From: Muricoccus pecuniae
Lineage (GTDB): Bacteria; Pseudomonadota; Alphaproteobacteria; Acetobacterales; Acetobacteraceae
Direction of reading: 5' to 3'
Length of the DNA: 64,000 nucleotides
Assembly: GCF_014199205.1 (NCBI RefSeq)
Contig: NZ_JACIJD010000003.1
Coordinates: 62,001 to 126,000 of the forward strand
Below are positions 8,833 through 17,903 of this stretch, piece after piece. The translations under genes were made by a program, and so were the position numbers. The notes beneath the pieces were generated by a model. The model was not told the DNA's origin and did not search any database. It was given only the letters and a program-made list of their open reading frames with translations. How positions within the stretch are numbered: position 1 is the stretch's first letter; the number at the start of each line of letters is the position of its first letter.

Positions 8833-9780
8833 ATGACGGCCGCCATGAACGAGATGTCGCCCCCCGCCAAGACACTCCAGAGCTGGCTGTCAGGCCCGCG
8901 TGTGGACGCGCTGCCGTCCCTCACCGCCATGCCGGCGCCGCTGCTCTCCTTCGAGTTCTTCCCGCCCCGCACCGAGGCGCTGGAAAACCAGCTCTGGGCC
9001 TGCGTGAAACGGCTGGAGCCGCTGCGGCCGCGCTTCGTTTCCGTCACCTACGGCGCGGGCGGCACTACCCAGGCGCGGACGCACGCGACCGTGACCCGCA
9101 TCCTGCGCGAGACCTCGCTCACCCCGGCCGCGCACCTCACCTGCGTCGGCGCGACGCGGGAGGAGGTGGACGAGGTGGCGCGCGGCTACTGGGAGGCGGG
9201 CGTGCGGCACATCGTGGCGCTGCGCGGCGACCCGCCCGCGGGCCAGTCCGGCTACGAGCCCCATCCCGGCGGCTACGCCTATGCCGCCGACCTCGTCGCC
9301 GGGCTGAAGCGGATCGCCGATTTCGAGATCTCGGTCGCCGCCTATCCCGAGGTGCATCCCACCGCCACCTCCCCGGACGAGGACCTGGACAACCTCAAGC
9401 GCAAGATCGACGCGGGCGCGACGCGGGCCATCACCCAGTACTTCTTCGACGCCCCGACCTTCCTCCGCTTCATCGACCGCGCGCACGCGGCCGGCATCAC
9501 CGTGCCGATCGTGCCGGGCATCCTGCCCGTGACGAACTTCGCCCAGGTGGCCAAGTTCTCCGCCATGTGCGGCGCGAAGGTGCCGGACTGGATGGGCACG
9601 CTCTTCGACGGGCTGGACGAGGACGCCGAGACGCGCCGCATGGTGGCCGCCGTGGTCGCGGCCGAGCAGGTGCGGCTGCTCCAGGCGAACGGGGTGGACG
9701 AGTTCCACTTCTACACGCTGAACCGCCCGGACCTGACCTACGCCATCGCCCATATCCTGGGCGCGCGGCCGCAGGGCTGA
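8833..9780 (+). CDS. metF: 5,10-methylenetetrahydrofolate reductase
   Basis: MetF is a cytosolic flavoprotein that reduces methylene-THF to methyl-THF for methionine synthesis. The product from ATG 8833 is 315 aa, close to the usual 290-310. Visible motifs are SFEFFPPRTEALE (catalytic Glu loop), SVTYGAGGTTQ, HLTCVGATREEV, and ALRGDPPAG (the Asp that contacts FAD). The C-terminal EFHFYTLNRPDLTYAI is the standard family ending. Alternative in-frame ATGs lie at 8845 and 8854. No methionine synthase gene is in the window, and I could not find a SAM- or SAH-type riboswitch in the 169-bp region shared with mlaA. Confidence 0.95.
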   Translation: MTAAMNEMSPPAKTLQSWLSGPRVDALPSLTAMPAPLLSFEFFPPRTEALENQLWACVKRLEPLRPRFVSVTYGAGGTTQARTHATVTRILRETSLTPAAHLTCVGATREEVDEVARGYWEAGVRHIVALRGDPPAGQSGYEPHPGGYAYAADLVAGLKRIADFEISVAAYPEVHPTATSPDEDLDNLKRKIDAGATRAITQYFFDAPTFLRFIDRAHAAGITVPIVPGILPVTNFAQVAKFSAMCGAKVPDWMGTLFDGLDEDAETRRMVAAVVAAEQVRLLQANGVDEFHFYTLNRPDLTYAIAHILGARPQG

Positions 9781-9854
9781 GACGGGGGCGGGAGCCTCAA
9801 CCGCCCCCGCCCTCCCGCGTTCAGGGCTCCACCCCCGGCGGAGCCCGCGCGATC

Positions 9855-10601
9855 ATGCCCATCTACGTCCAGGCCGGGCTCTGGGGCCTGCTGAGCGGCG
9901 CGGCGCTGGTGATCGGCGCGGCGCTTGCCTGGTTCGTGCGGATGCCGGCGCGCGCCATCGCGGCCATCACCGCCTTCGGCGCGGGCGTCCTCATCTCCGC
10001 CCTCTCCTTCGACCTGATGGACCAGGCCCAGCAGCGCGGCGGCTTCCTCCCGACCGCGGCGGGCTTCCTCGGCGGCGCGGTCGTCTACACCCTCGCCAAT
10101 GTCGCCCTCGCCCATTACGGCGCCCGGCACCGCAAGCGCTCCGGCAGCCAGCAGGCGGAGGAGGGCGGCAGCGGGCTGGCCATCGCCGTCGGCGCCCTGC
10201 TGGACGGCATCCCGGAATCGGTGGTGATCGGCGTCAGCCTCCTCTCCGGCGGAGGGGTGAGCCTCGTGGCGGTGGCGGCCGTCTTCCTCTCCAACCTGCC
10301 GGAAGGGCTGGCGAGCGCGGCGGGGATGCGGGCGGCCGGGCGCTCGGCGGCCTATGTCTTCGGCGTCTGGATCGGCATCGCCCTGCTCTCGGGCCTCGCG
10401 GCGCTGCTGGGCAACCTGTTCATGGCCGGCGCCGGCGCCGGCGCCATCGCCTTCGTCACCGCCATCGCGGCGGGCGCCATCCTCGCGATGCTGGCCGACA
10501 CCATGATCCCCGAGGCCTTCGAGACGGCCCACAACTATGCCGGCCTGATCACCGTCCTCGGCTTCCTCACCGCCTTCGTGCTGACGAAGATGGGCGGCTG
10601 A
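9855..10601 (+). CDS. ZIP family metal transporter
   Basis: A 248-aa integral membrane protein of the ZIP family (bacterial ZupT-like), which imports divalent metals such as zinc. About seven to eight hydrophobic segments are visible. The metal-site helices are ALLDGIPESVVIGVSL (TM4-like) and VFLSNLPEGLASAAGM (TM5-like), each with the conserved P-E pair. The variable His-rich loop is reduced to a short basic HYGARHRKRSGSQQ segment. ATG 9855 starts the protein shortly after metF. Metal specificity is not predictable, and no Zur-box-like sequence was recognised. Confidence 0.85.
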   Translation: MPIYVQAGLWGLLSGAALVIGAALAWFVRMPARAIAAITAFGAGVLISALSFDLMDQAQQRGGFLPTAAGFLGGAVVYTLANVALAHYGARHRKRSGSQQAEEGGSGLAIAVGALLDGIPESVVIGVSLLSGGGVSLVAVAAVFLSNLPEGLASAAGMRAAGRSAAYVFGVWIGIALLSGLAALLGNLFMAGAGAGAIAFVTAIAAGAILAMLADTMIPEAFETAHNYAGLITVLGFLTAFVLTKMGG

Positions 10602-10607
10602 GGCGCC

Positions 10608-11498
10608 TCACTCCTCCACGCGCAGGCGCCGGTAGACCGGGCGCAGGAGAAAGGGCGAGAGGAAGAGCGGGAACTGGCAGAGGGCGAAGAAGAGGAGGAT
10701 CCGCGGGTCCGTCGCCGCCGGCAGCACCGCGAAGTACAAGGCCATGTTCCGGTTCCCCGAGAGCAGCCCGGCCGAGAGCGCCACCCGCTGCCCGGCCGGG
10801 AGGAAGGCGAGGGCGGTGGCCGCGTTCAGCGCGAAGGAGCCCCCGAAGGCGAGCGCGATCCCCCCCAGCACGAAGCCCGGTGCCGCCACCAGCCGCGCCA
10901 GCACCCCGTCCATGATCCCGAAGCCGTAGAGCACGACGAGCAGCACCACCGTGCCGTCCACGGCGCGCCCCCAGCGCTCCAGCACCTCCCGCGCCACCAG
11001 CCGCCGGATGACGAGGGAGAGCACCAGGGGAAGCCCGACCACCAGCACCAGCCGCCCCATCAGCGCCGGCATGGAGATGGAGAGGTCGATCCCCAGCAGC
11101 CCGAGGGCCAGCGGCGGGGCGGTGAAGGGCACGAGCAGGGTGGAGAGCACCGCCACCACCAGGGAGACCTCCCCGTCCAGCCCGACCAGCCGGGCGAAGG
11201 CGGGGGAGGAGGTGGCGGCGCAGCCCGTGGCCATGATGACCAGCGCCGCCCCGAGCGGCGCCCCCGGTCCCGTGGCCAGCCCCGTGAGCCATGCGGCGGC
11301 GAAGGCGAGGACGGGGCAGGCCAGCAGCAGCCAGGCCAGCAGCCCCGCCACCAGCACGGGCCGGCGGAGATAGGCGACCACCTGCGCCGGATCGACGCGC
11401 AGCAGCACGAGCGTCATGAGGGAGGCGACCACCGGCGTCACCACGTCCCGCAGCGCGGCGGCGAGCGGCGGGGTCAGCAGCCCCGCGAAGATCCCCAC
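10608..11498 (-). CDS. bile acid:sodium symporter (BASS) family transporter
   Basis: A 296-aa polytopic membrane protein of the BASS superfamily. Typical features are the MATGCAATSSPAFARL segment (the discontinuous helix region) and LSAGLLSGNRNMALYFAVLP near the C-terminus, which matches the family GNRN motif. Such proteins carry organic anions, or pantoate and keto acids, with sodium. GTG 11498 falls right at the first hydrophobic helix, so the true start may lie a few codons upstream; the readable frame there encodes a plausible leader, LRLFLEWSARNGGALLA. The gene is convergent with the ZIP gene (6-nt gap) and divergent from uvrD. Confidence 0.78.
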   Translation of the reverse strand: MGIFAGLLTPPLAAALRDVVTPVVASLMTLVLLRVDPAQVVAYLRRPVLVAGLLAWLLLACPVLAFAAAWLTGLATGPGAPLGAALVIMATGCAATSSPAFARLVGLDGEVSLVVAVLSTLLVPFTAPPLALGLLGIDLSISMPALMGRLVLVVGLPLVLSLVIRRLVAREVLERWGRAVDGTVVLLVVLYGFGIMDGVLARLVAAPGFVLGGIALAFGGSFALNAATALAFLPAGQRVALSAGLLSGNRNMALYFAVLPAATDPRILLFFALCQFPLFLSPFLLRPVYRRLRVEE

Positions 11499-11611
11499 CG
11501 CCAGCAGGGCGCCCCCGTTCCGGGCGGACCATTCGAGAAAGAGGCGAAGGGGCAGGAGGGCGACTCCCGAAAGCTTGGCGCGGGTTCGCGTCCCGTTCTA
11601 TAGCCGCCCCC

Positions 11612-13876
11612 GTGTTCCCACCAGCCCAGCCCCCCCATCTCAGCCCCCCCCAGGGCAACCCCGGCGACCTCGCGGTCCCGTCCACCGAATACCTCGCCAA
11701 GCTCAACCCGGAGCAGCGCGAGGCGGTGGAGACGGTGGACGGGCCGCTGCTGGTGCTCGCCGGCGCCGGCACGGGCAAGACGCGGGTGCTGACCACCCGC
11801 TTCGCCCATATCCTCATGACGCGCCGCGCCTTCCCCAACCAGGTGCTCGCCGTCACCTTCACCAACAAGGCGGCCAAGGAGATGCGCGAGCGCGTCTCCC
11901 ACATCCTCGGCCGGCCCGCCGAGGGGCTCTGGCTAGGCACCTTCCACGCCCTCTGCGCGCGGATGCTCAGGCGCCACGCCGAGTATGTCGGCCTCACCTC
12001 CTCCTTCACCATCCTCGACACGGACGACCAGATGCGCCTGCTGAAGCAGGTGATGGACGCCGCCGTGGTGGACATGAAGCGCTGGCCCGCACAGGGCATG
12101 ATGGCCGTGATTCAGCGCTGGAAGGACCGCGGGTTGACGCCCGCCCGCGTGACGCCGGCCGAGGACAGCGACTTCGCCAACAACAAGGCGCGCTCGATCT
12201 ACGAGGCCTACCAGTCCCGCCTCAAGGCGCTGAACGCCGCCGATTTCGGCGACCTCATGCTGCACATGACGGAGATCCTGCGCACCCAGCCGGACGTGCT
12301 GTCGCAGTACCACCGCGCCTTCCGCTACATCCTGGTGGACGAGTACCAGGACACGAATACCGTGCAGTATCTCTGGCTGCGCCTCCTCGCCCAGGGACAC
12401 CACAACATCTGCTGCGTGGGCGACGACGACCAGTCCATCTATTCCTGGCGCGGCGCGGAGGTGGAGAACATCCTCCGCTTCGAGAAGGACTTCCCGGGCG
12501 CGCGGATCGTGCGGCTGGAATCCAACTACCGCTCCACCCGCCCCATCCTCGCCGCCGCCTCGCACCTGATCGCGAAGAACGAGGGCCGGCTGGGCAAGAC
12601 GCTCCGCACGGGACGCAACGACGCCGAGGGCGAGAAGGTGCGCGTGGTGTCGCTCTGGGACTCCGAGGAGGAGGCCCGCATGGTCGGCGAGCGGATCGAG
12701 CAGGCGCAGAGGAAGGGCGTGCCGCTCGGCCAGGTCGCCATCCTCGTCCGCGCCGGCTTCCAGACGCGCTCCTTCGAGGAGCGGCTGATCACCCTCGGCA
12801 TTCCCTACCGCGTCGTCGGCGGCCTGAAGTTCTACGAGCGCGCCGAGATCCGCGACGCCATGGCCTATATGCGCGTGCTGCACCAGCCGAGCGACGACCT
12901 CGCCTTCGAGCGCATCGTCAACACTCCCAAGCGCGGCATCGGCGACGGCGCGCTGCAGCAGATGCATGTCGGCGCGCGGGAGCAGTCCGTGCCGCTGGCG
13001 ATCGCGGCCGAGCGGCTGGCGCGCACCGAGGCCATGCGCGCCAAGCCCCGCGCCGCCATGCGCGAGCTGTTCGACGGCTTCCACCGCTGGCGCGCGCTGA
13101 TGGCGAAGGAGGGGCATGTGGTGGCGGTGGCCACCATGCTCGACGAGTCCGGCTACACGGAGATGTGGAAGCAGGACAAGACGGCCGAGGCCCCGGGCCG
13201 GCTGGAGAACCTGAAGGAGCTCGTGCGCGCCATCGGCGAGTTCGCGACGCTGGAGGGCTTCCTCGAGCACGTCGCGCTGGTCATGGAGAACGACGAGAAC
13301 GCCGAGGGCGAGCGCGTCTCGCTGATGACGCTGCATGCCGCCAAGGGGCTGGAGTTCGACCTCGTCTTCCTGCCGGGCTGGGAGGAGGGGCTGTTCCCCC
13401 ACCAGCGCGCGCTGGACGAGGGCGGCACCAAGTCGCTGGAGGAGGAGCGGCGCCTCGCCTATGTCGGCATCACCCGCGCGCGGAAGATGGCGGTGATCTC
13501 CCACGCCGCGAACCGGCGGGTCTACGGCAACTGGTCCGCCGCCATTCCCTCCCGCTTCCTCGACGAGCTGCCGCCCGGCGAGATCGAGCGCGAGGGGGGC
13601 AGCGCCGCCCAGCGCGCGCGCATGGTGGACGCGCCGAGCGTCTTCAGCGGAGGGTTCCCCGTCCACTCCCAGCGCCCGGCGCGCGTGATCGAGGCGGGGG
13701 CTTGGGAGGTGAAGGAGCGTCCCACGCGCGCCGATGCGATGAAGGTAGGCCAGCGCGTCTTCCACCAGAAGTTCGGCTACGGCCGCGTCACCGCGGTGGA
13801 CGACAACCGCCTGGAAGTGGATTTCGAGAAGGCGGGCGCGAAGCGCGTCCTCGACAGCTTCGTGGAGAAAGCCTGA
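11612..13876 (+). CDS. uvrD: ATP-dependent DNA helicase UvrD/PcrA
   Basis: A superfamily 1A 3'-5' helicase used in nucleotide excision and mismatch repair and in removing RecA filaments. At 754 aa it is of normal length. The Q-motif LNPEQREAV is at about 31-39, Walker A AGAGTGKT at 50-57, motif II is VDEYQDTN, motif III is DDQSIYSWRGA, and LMTLHAAKGLEFD and VGITRARK are motifs V-VI. The C-terminal VGQRVFHQKFGYGRV segment is the Tudor-like domain that contacts RNA polymerase. The GTG 11612 start is preceded by a C-rich leader. The stop overlaps the first unit of the 26-bp repeats that lead into prmA. Confidence 0.96.
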   Translation: MFPPAQPPHLSPPQGNPGDLAVPSTEYLAKLNPEQREAVETVDGPLLVLAGAGTGKTRVLTTRFAHILMTRRAFPNQVLAVTFTNKAAKEMRERVSHILGRPAEGLWLGTFHALCARMLRRHAEYVGLTSSFTILDTDDQMRLLKQVMDAAVVDMKRWPAQGMMAVIQRWKDRGLTPARVTPAEDSDFANNKARSIYEAYQSRLKALNAADFGDLMLHMTEILRTQPDVLSQYHRAFRYILVDEYQDTNTVQYLWLRLLAQGHHNICCVGDDDQSIYSWRGAEVENILRFEKDFPGARIVRLESNYRSTRPILAAASHLIAKNEGRLGKTLRTGRNDAEGEKVRVVSLWDSEEEARMVGERIEQAQRKGVPLGQVAILVRAGFQTRSFEERLITLGIPYRVVGGLKFYERAEIRDAMAYMRVLHQPSDDLAFERIVNTPKRGIGDGALQQMHVGAREQSVPLAIAAERLARTEAMRAKPRAAMRELFDGFHRWRALMAKEGHVVAVATMLDESGYTEMWKQDKTAEAPGRLENLKELVRAIGEFATLEGFLEHVALVMENDENAEGERVSLMTLHAAKGLEFDLVFLPGWEEGLFPHQRALDEGGTKSLEEERRLAYVGITRARKMAVISHAANRRVYGNWSAAIPSRFLDELPPGEIEREGGSAAQRARMVDAPSVFSGGFPVHSQRPARVIEAGAWEVKERPTRADAMKVGQRVFHQKFGYGRVTAVDDNRLEVDFEKAGAKRVLDSFVEKA

Positions 13877-13930
13877 TGCCCGTCACCGGAGAGCGCGCCT
13901 GATGTCCCAGCCTGGAGGGCGCGCCTGATG
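13874..13930 (+). repeat. 26-bp tandem repeat forming two overlapping 8-codon mini-ORFs between uvrD and prmA
   Basis: TGATG occurs at 13874, 13900 and 13926, exactly 26 bp apart. Each TGATG overlaps a stop with a start: the uvrD stop with mini-ORF 1 (13876-13902, MPVTGERA), its stop with mini-ORF 2 (13902-13928, MSQPGGRA), and that stop with the prmA ATG at 13928. Each mini-ORF carries a Shine-Dalgarno-like GGAGAG (13888) or GGAGGG (13914) 8 nt before the next ATG. The shared core is GGAGRGCGCGCCTGATG. The end of uvrD (GTGGAGAAAGCCTGATG) looks like a third, diverged copy. This is most simply a duplicated termination-reinitiation unit. Confidence 0.85.
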
Positions 13931-14833
13931 TCGCGACGCCACGCGCAGAACCTGGAAACCGTCTGGCTGGACGCCCTGCCCGAGGAGGCCGTGCCGGCGG
14001 TGGAGGCCGCGCTGGAGCGGGTGTGCCGCAGCGTGGCGCTCTTCCTCGACGAGGAGACCGACACCTGGCGCGTGGAGGGCGTCCGCGAGGAGGGGGCCAA
14101 GGAGGACGATCTCACCGCCGCCCTGGCCCTGGCCTCGCTGATGACGGGGCTGGACCTGCAGGCGCAGCGCGCCCCGGTGGAATCGGAAGGCTGGCTCGCC
14201 CGCACCGCCCAGGCCTTCCCGGAGCAGGAGATCGGCGGCCGCGTCCTCATCCGCCCGACGCATCTGCCGGACCGGAAGGTGCATGGCCGCACCGTGCTGA
14301 AGCTCGATGCCGGCCTCGCCTTCGGGTCGGGGGAGCATGCCTCCACCCGCGGCTGCCTCATCGCCTTCGAGGGCGTGTCGCGCCGGATGCGGCCGCTGCC
14401 GAAGGATGAGCTGCGCCTGCTCGATCTCGGCGCCGGATCGGGCATCCTCGCCATGGCCGCGGCGAGGGCGCTGCACCGGCGCGTGCTGGCCACCGATATC
14501 GAGCCCTGGTCCGTCCGCGTGGCCGAGCAGAACGCGGCGATGAACGGGCTGAAGCCGCTTCTGCGCGCGAAGCTGGCCGATGGCTGGAAGTCGCCCGCCG
14601 TTTCCCGGCGCGGCTACGACCTCGTCTTCGCCAACATCCTCGCCCGCCCCCTCTGCGCCATGGCGCGGGACCTCGCGCGGCACCTCCGGCCGGGCGGCAC
14701 GGCGATCCTGGCGGGGCTGCTCGGCACCCAGGCGAACATGGTGGCGGCCGCGCACCGGCGCGGCGGGCTGCGGCTGGATCGCCGGCTGAACATCGGCCCC
14801 TGGACCACGCTGGTCCTGCGGAAGAGGGGCTAG
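13928..14833 (+). CDS. prmA: ribosomal protein L11 methyltransferase
   Basis: PrmA trimethylates ribosomal protein L11 using SAM. The 301-aa product has an N-terminal substrate-recognition domain (about 1-115) and a Rossmann methyltransferase domain. Landmarks are LDAGLAFGSGEHASTRGCL (equivalent to the family FGTGxHxTT), LLDLGAGSGILAMAAA (motif I), ATDIEPWSVRVAEQNAAMN (motif II), and DLVFANILARPLC (the NIL motif). The start ATG overlaps the stop of a mini-ORF, and uvrD lies immediately upstream, so translation is probably coupled. It is followed by two strong hairpins. Confidence 0.94.
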   Translation: MSRRHAQNLETVWLDALPEEAVPAVEAALERVCRSVALFLDEETDTWRVEGVREEGAKEDDLTAALALASLMTGLDLQAQRAPVESEGWLARTAQAFPEQEIGGRVLIRPTHLPDRKVHGRTVLKLDAGLAFGSGEHASTRGCLIAFEGVSRRMRPLPKDELRLLDLGAGSGILAMAAARALHRRVLATDIEPWSVRVAEQNAAMNGLKPLLRAKLADGWKSPAVSRRGYDLVFANILARPLCAMARDLARHLRPGGTAILAGLLGTQANMVAAAHRRGGLRLDRRLNIGPWTTLVLRKRG

Positions 14834-14841
14834 AAACAGCA

Positions 14842-14933
14842 CCGGCCCGCGGCGGCGCCCCATGGGGGGATGGGCGCTGCGCGGGCCGGGCATCAGGGCG
14901 GCAGGAGGGGGGACGCCGCCCTGGTAGGTTTTT
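14842..14933 (+). terminator. tandem hairpins and rho-independent-type terminator after prmA
   Basis: The first is a large imperfect stem between 14842 and 14889 (CCGGCCCGCG... paired with ...GCGCGGGCCGG). The second is a perfect 9-bp stem, CAGGGCGGC at 14894-14902 with GCCGCCCTG at 14915-14923, followed by GTAGGTTTTT to 14933. The T-run on the plus strand fits termination of prmA. The first hairpin could also serve the convergent DUF1127 gene, which ends at 14949. Confidence 0.75.
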
Positions 14934-14948
14934 GGAGGAAGCGGGCCG

Positions 14949-15308
14949 TCAGGCGGCCGCGCGGCCCCCGATGCGGTCGTTCGCGGCCGCCGGCGCGGGG
15001 CGGGACACGGGGCGGGCGACGGGCGCCGCGACCTCGCGGGCCTCCCGCAGCACGTAGGGGATGTCCCCGCGGCTCAGCCCGATATCGGCCAGCTCGCGGT
15101 CGGTCAGGGCGCGCAACTCGGCCTCGGCGCGGCGGCGCTGCATCCAGCCGGCGAAGCCGGCGAGCAGGCGCTGCAGGCCCGAGATGGCGGCGGCGTTGCG
15201 GGCCTCGTTGGCCTGGCGCAGAAGCTCGACATCGCTCAGCTGCCGGAGATTGGCGGGGTAGGGCATCATCGGCGCGGGATTCTGCACCTGGGAGATGCGG
15301 GGGTTCAT
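14949..15308 (-). CDS. DUF1127 domain-containing protein
   Basis: A 119-aa protein with an N-terminal low-complexity part and a DUF1127 (YjiS-like) motif at about residues 50-90. The core ELRALTDRELADIGLSRGDI is the family hallmark and is preceded by a basic amphipathic stretch (WMQRRRAEAEL). Small DUF1127 proteins in alphaproteobacteria have been linked to phosphate metabolism and RNA turnover; this longer version has an Arg/Pro/Ala tail. No catalytic function is known. The gene is divergent from the pepP-like gene and shares a comparatively AT-rich 164-bp promoter region with it. Confidence 0.85.
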   Translation of the reverse strand: MNPRISQVQNPAPMMPYPANLRQLSDVELLRQANEARNAAAISGLQRLLAGFAGWMQRRRAEAELRALTDRELADIGLSRGDIPYVLREAREVAAPVARPVSRPAPAAANDRIGGRAAA

Positions 15309-15472
15309 TGATCGCTGTCCGTCTGGGAGCAGTCCTGTCGCACAGGAACCCTTGTCCCCGCTGCCCGGCTGCCTTCGGTGTCAGCAATATGGGCCTCCTT
15401 ATGAGGCAAATGTCGCGTTGTTCATGTGGCTGAGCCATGCGCCGGGCGCATGGAAACCTGAGGAAATATGTC

Positions 15473-17260
15473 GTGGTTAACGGGCTGGTTACAAATTCGT
15501 CCAATAATCGACTTGCCGCCCTGCGCGCGAAACTGGGGGAAGCCGGAGTAGACGGTTTCATCGTCCCGCGCGCGGACGAGTTCCTCGGCGAATACGTGCC
15601 GCCCTCCGGCGAGCGCCTGGCCTGGCTCACCGGCTTCACCGGCTCCGCGGGCCTCGCCATCGTCCTGTCCGACCGCGCGGCGGTCTTCACCGATGGCCGC
15701 TACACCACCCAGCTCGCCGCGCAGACCGAGCCCGCGCTCTGGGAGCGCCGCCACCTCATCGAGGAGCCCCCGGCCGAGTGGCTGAAGGCGAACGCGGCCG
15801 GGCGGCGCGTCGGCTACGATCCCTGGCTGCATCCCCAGGCGGCGCTGGACCGGCTCGCCGCCTCGGGCGCGATCCTCGTCCCGCTCCCCGCCAACCCCGT
15901 GGACGCGGTCTGGGCCGACCGCCCCGCTCCCCCCTCCGCCCCCGCCGAGCCCTGGCCGGAAGCCTTCGCCGGTCGCTCCTCCGCCGAGAAGCGCGAGGCG
16001 ATCGCGCGCGAGCTGCGCGAGGCCGGGCAGCAGGCCGTCGTCCTGGCCGATCCGCACTCCGTCGCCTGGCTGCTGAACATGCGCGGCGGGGACCTCGACC
16101 ACACCCCGCTCGCCCTGGCCTTTGCCCTGCTGCGGGAGGACGGGGCGGTGACCCTCTTCATGGACCCCGCCAAGGCGGGCCCGGCCCTGCGGGAGGCCCT
16201 GGGCAACGGCGTCTCCATCGAGCCGCGCGGGTCGCTCCCGGCGGCGCTCGCCGCGCTGCGCGGCCGCACCGTGCGGCTCGACCCGGAGGCGACGCCGGCC
16301 TGGTTCGGCGAGGCGCTGCGGGAGGCCGGCGCCACCCCCATCCTCGCGCCCGACCCCGTGCGCCTGCCGCGCGCCTGCAAGACGGAGGCGGAGCGGAACG
16401 GGGCGCGCGCCGCCCATCGCCGGGACGCGCGCGCCATGGCCCGCTTCCTCCACTGGTTCGCCGCCGAGGCGCCGCGGGGCGGGCTGACCGAGATGGCCGT
16501 GGCCGAGCGCCTTCTCGCCTTCCGCCGGGCCGAGGACCGCTTCCGCGCGGAATCCTTCCCCGCCATCGCCGGCGCCGGGGAGCACGGCGCGATCATCCAC
16601 TACCGCGCCACTCCCGCGACCGACCGCGCGGTGCGGCCCGATGAATCCTTCCTCATCGACAGCGGCGGCCAGTATCTCGACGGCACCACCGACGTCACCC
16701 GCACCCTCTGGACCGGCCCCGGCGCCGCGCCGGCCGAGCTGCGGACGCGCTACACCCTCGTCCTCCGCGGCATGATCGCCCTCGCCGCCACGCGCTTTCC
16801 CGAGGGGGTCGCGGGCCCGCATCTGGACGCCGTCGCGCGCCGCCCGCTCTGGGACGCGGGGCTGGACTACGATCACGGCACCGGGCACGGCGTCGGCGCC
16901 TTCCTCTCCGTGCATGAGGGGCCGGCGGCCTTCTCCCGCGCTGCGGCGGTCGTCCCGCTGCGCGAGGGAATGATCCTCTCCGACGAGCCCGGCTTCTATC
17001 TCCCCGGCGCCTACGGCATTCGCATCGAGAACATGCTCCTCGTCCGCGCCGAGCGCGACCTGCCGGGGCCGAAGCGCTGGCTCGGCTTCGAGACCCTCAC
17101 CCTCGTGCCCTTCGAGCGCGCCCTGATCGACGCCGCGGCCCTCTCCCCGGCCGAGCGGGGCTGGATCGACGCCTATCACGCCCGGGTGCTGGCGGAGGTC
17201 GGGCCCGGCCTCGGGGGTGGGGAGGCGGACTGGCTGCGCAGGGCCTGCGCGCCGCTGTAG
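15473..17260 (+). CDS. pepP: Xaa-Pro aminopeptidase P (M24B family)
   Basis: A 595-aa di-metal aminopeptidase that removes N-terminal residues next to proline. It has two creatinase-like N-terminal domains and a C-terminal pita-bread M24 domain. The metal ligands are visible: Asp in FLIDSGGQYLDGTTDVTRT (two Asp), His in DHGTGHGVGAF, Glu in LSDEPGFYLPG, and Glu in GIRIENML. I chose GTG 15473 because GAGGAA lies 7 nt upstream and homologues start close to RLAALRAKL. The in-frame ATG 15437 would add 12 residues. This is the long 'eukaryotic-like' AMPP group rather than the E. coli PepP size class. Confidence 0.9.
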   Translation: MVNGLVTNSSNNRLAALRAKLGEAGVDGFIVPRADEFLGEYVPPSGERLAWLTGFTGSAGLAIVLSDRAAVFTDGRYTTQLAAQTEPALWERRHLIEEPPAEWLKANAAGRRVGYDPWLHPQAALDRLAASGAILVPLPANPVDAVWADRPAPPSAPAEPWPEAFAGRSSAEKREAIARELREAGQQAVVLADPHSVAWLLNMRGGDLDHTPLALAFALLREDGAVTLFMDPAKAGPALREALGNGVSIEPRGSLPAALAALRGRTVRLDPEATPAWFGEALREAGATPILAPDPVRLPRACKTEAERNGARAAHRRDARAMARFLHWFAAEAPRGGLTEMAVAERLLAFRRAEDRFRAESFPAIAGAGEHGAIIHYRATPATDRAVRPDESFLIDSGGQYLDGTTDVTRTLWTGPGAAPAELRTRYTLVLRGMIALAATRFPEGVAGPHLDAVARRPLWDAGLDYDHGTGHGVGAFLSVHEGPAAFSRAAAVVPLREGMILSDEPGFYLPGAYGIRIENMLLVRAERDLPGPKRWLGFETLTLVPFERALIDAAALSPAERGWIDAYHARVLAEVGPGLGGGEADWLRRACAPL

Positions 17261-17267
17261 CGGGACC

Positions 17268-17903
17268 TCAGGCGCGGCTGACGATCAGCCTCGCCCCGAG
17301 GCCGAGGAAGATCGCCCCGGCCACGCCGTTCAGCCAGCGCGCCGCCCGCGCCGAGCGGGAGAGCAGGCCGGCCGCCCCCGCCGCCCCGGCGATGATCGCC
17401 GCGAAGACGGGCACGGAAACCAGGGGCAGGATCGGCCCGAGGATCAGCATCTGCGCCCATTCCGGCGCCCGCCCGGGGCTGGGCGAGACGAACTGCGGGA
17501 GGAAGGCGAGGAAGAACAACGCGACCTTCGGGTTGGTCAGGTTGGTCAGCGCGCCCTGCAGCAGCACGCGCCGCGCAGCGCCGGCGGGGGGAGCGCCGGC
17601 CGGCGTCCCCGCCCAGGCCGCGCGGAGTGCCCCGAAGCCGAGCCAGAGGAGATAGGCCCCGCCGGCCAGGCGCAGGGCAGTGAACAAGGCGGGCTCCGCC
17701 GCCAGCAGCGCCGCGACCCCGAGCGCCGCGAGCAGGATGTGCACGGCCGCCCCGAGATAGATGCCCATGGCCGCCGCCCAGCCCCGGCGGGTGCCGCCCG
17801 CGAGGGTCTGGCCGAGCACGAACATCATGTCCGGCCCGGGCGAGATCGCCACAACGAGGCTGGCCAGCGTGCAGGCGAGGAGGAGGGCGGGGTCCACGGG
17901 CAT
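17268..17903 (-). CDS. LysE family translocator (RhtB-like)
   Basis: A 211-aa inner-membrane exporter of the LysE/RhtB family. The N-terminal signature AISPGPDMMFVLGQTLAGG is close to the canonical RhtB motif, and GALTNLTNPKVALFFLAFLPQF holds the conserved NPK. About six transmembrane segments can be read. The start ATG 17903 gives MPVDPALLLACTLASLVV. It is convergent with pepP (7-nt gap) and divergent from the MFS gene. It is closer to the threonine/homoserine exporters than the copy at 2409-2984. The substrate is unproven. Confidence 0.87.
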   Translation of the reverse strand: MPVDPALLLACTLASLVVAISPGPDMMFVLGQTLAGGTRRGWAAAMGIYLGAAVHILLAALGVAALLAAEPALFTALRLAGGAYLLWLGFGALRAAWAGTPAGAPPAGAARRVLLQGALTNLTNPKVALFFLAFLPQFVSPSPGRAPEWAQMLILGPILPLVSVPVFAAIIAGAAGAAGLLSRSARAARWLNGVAGAIFLGLGARLIVSRA

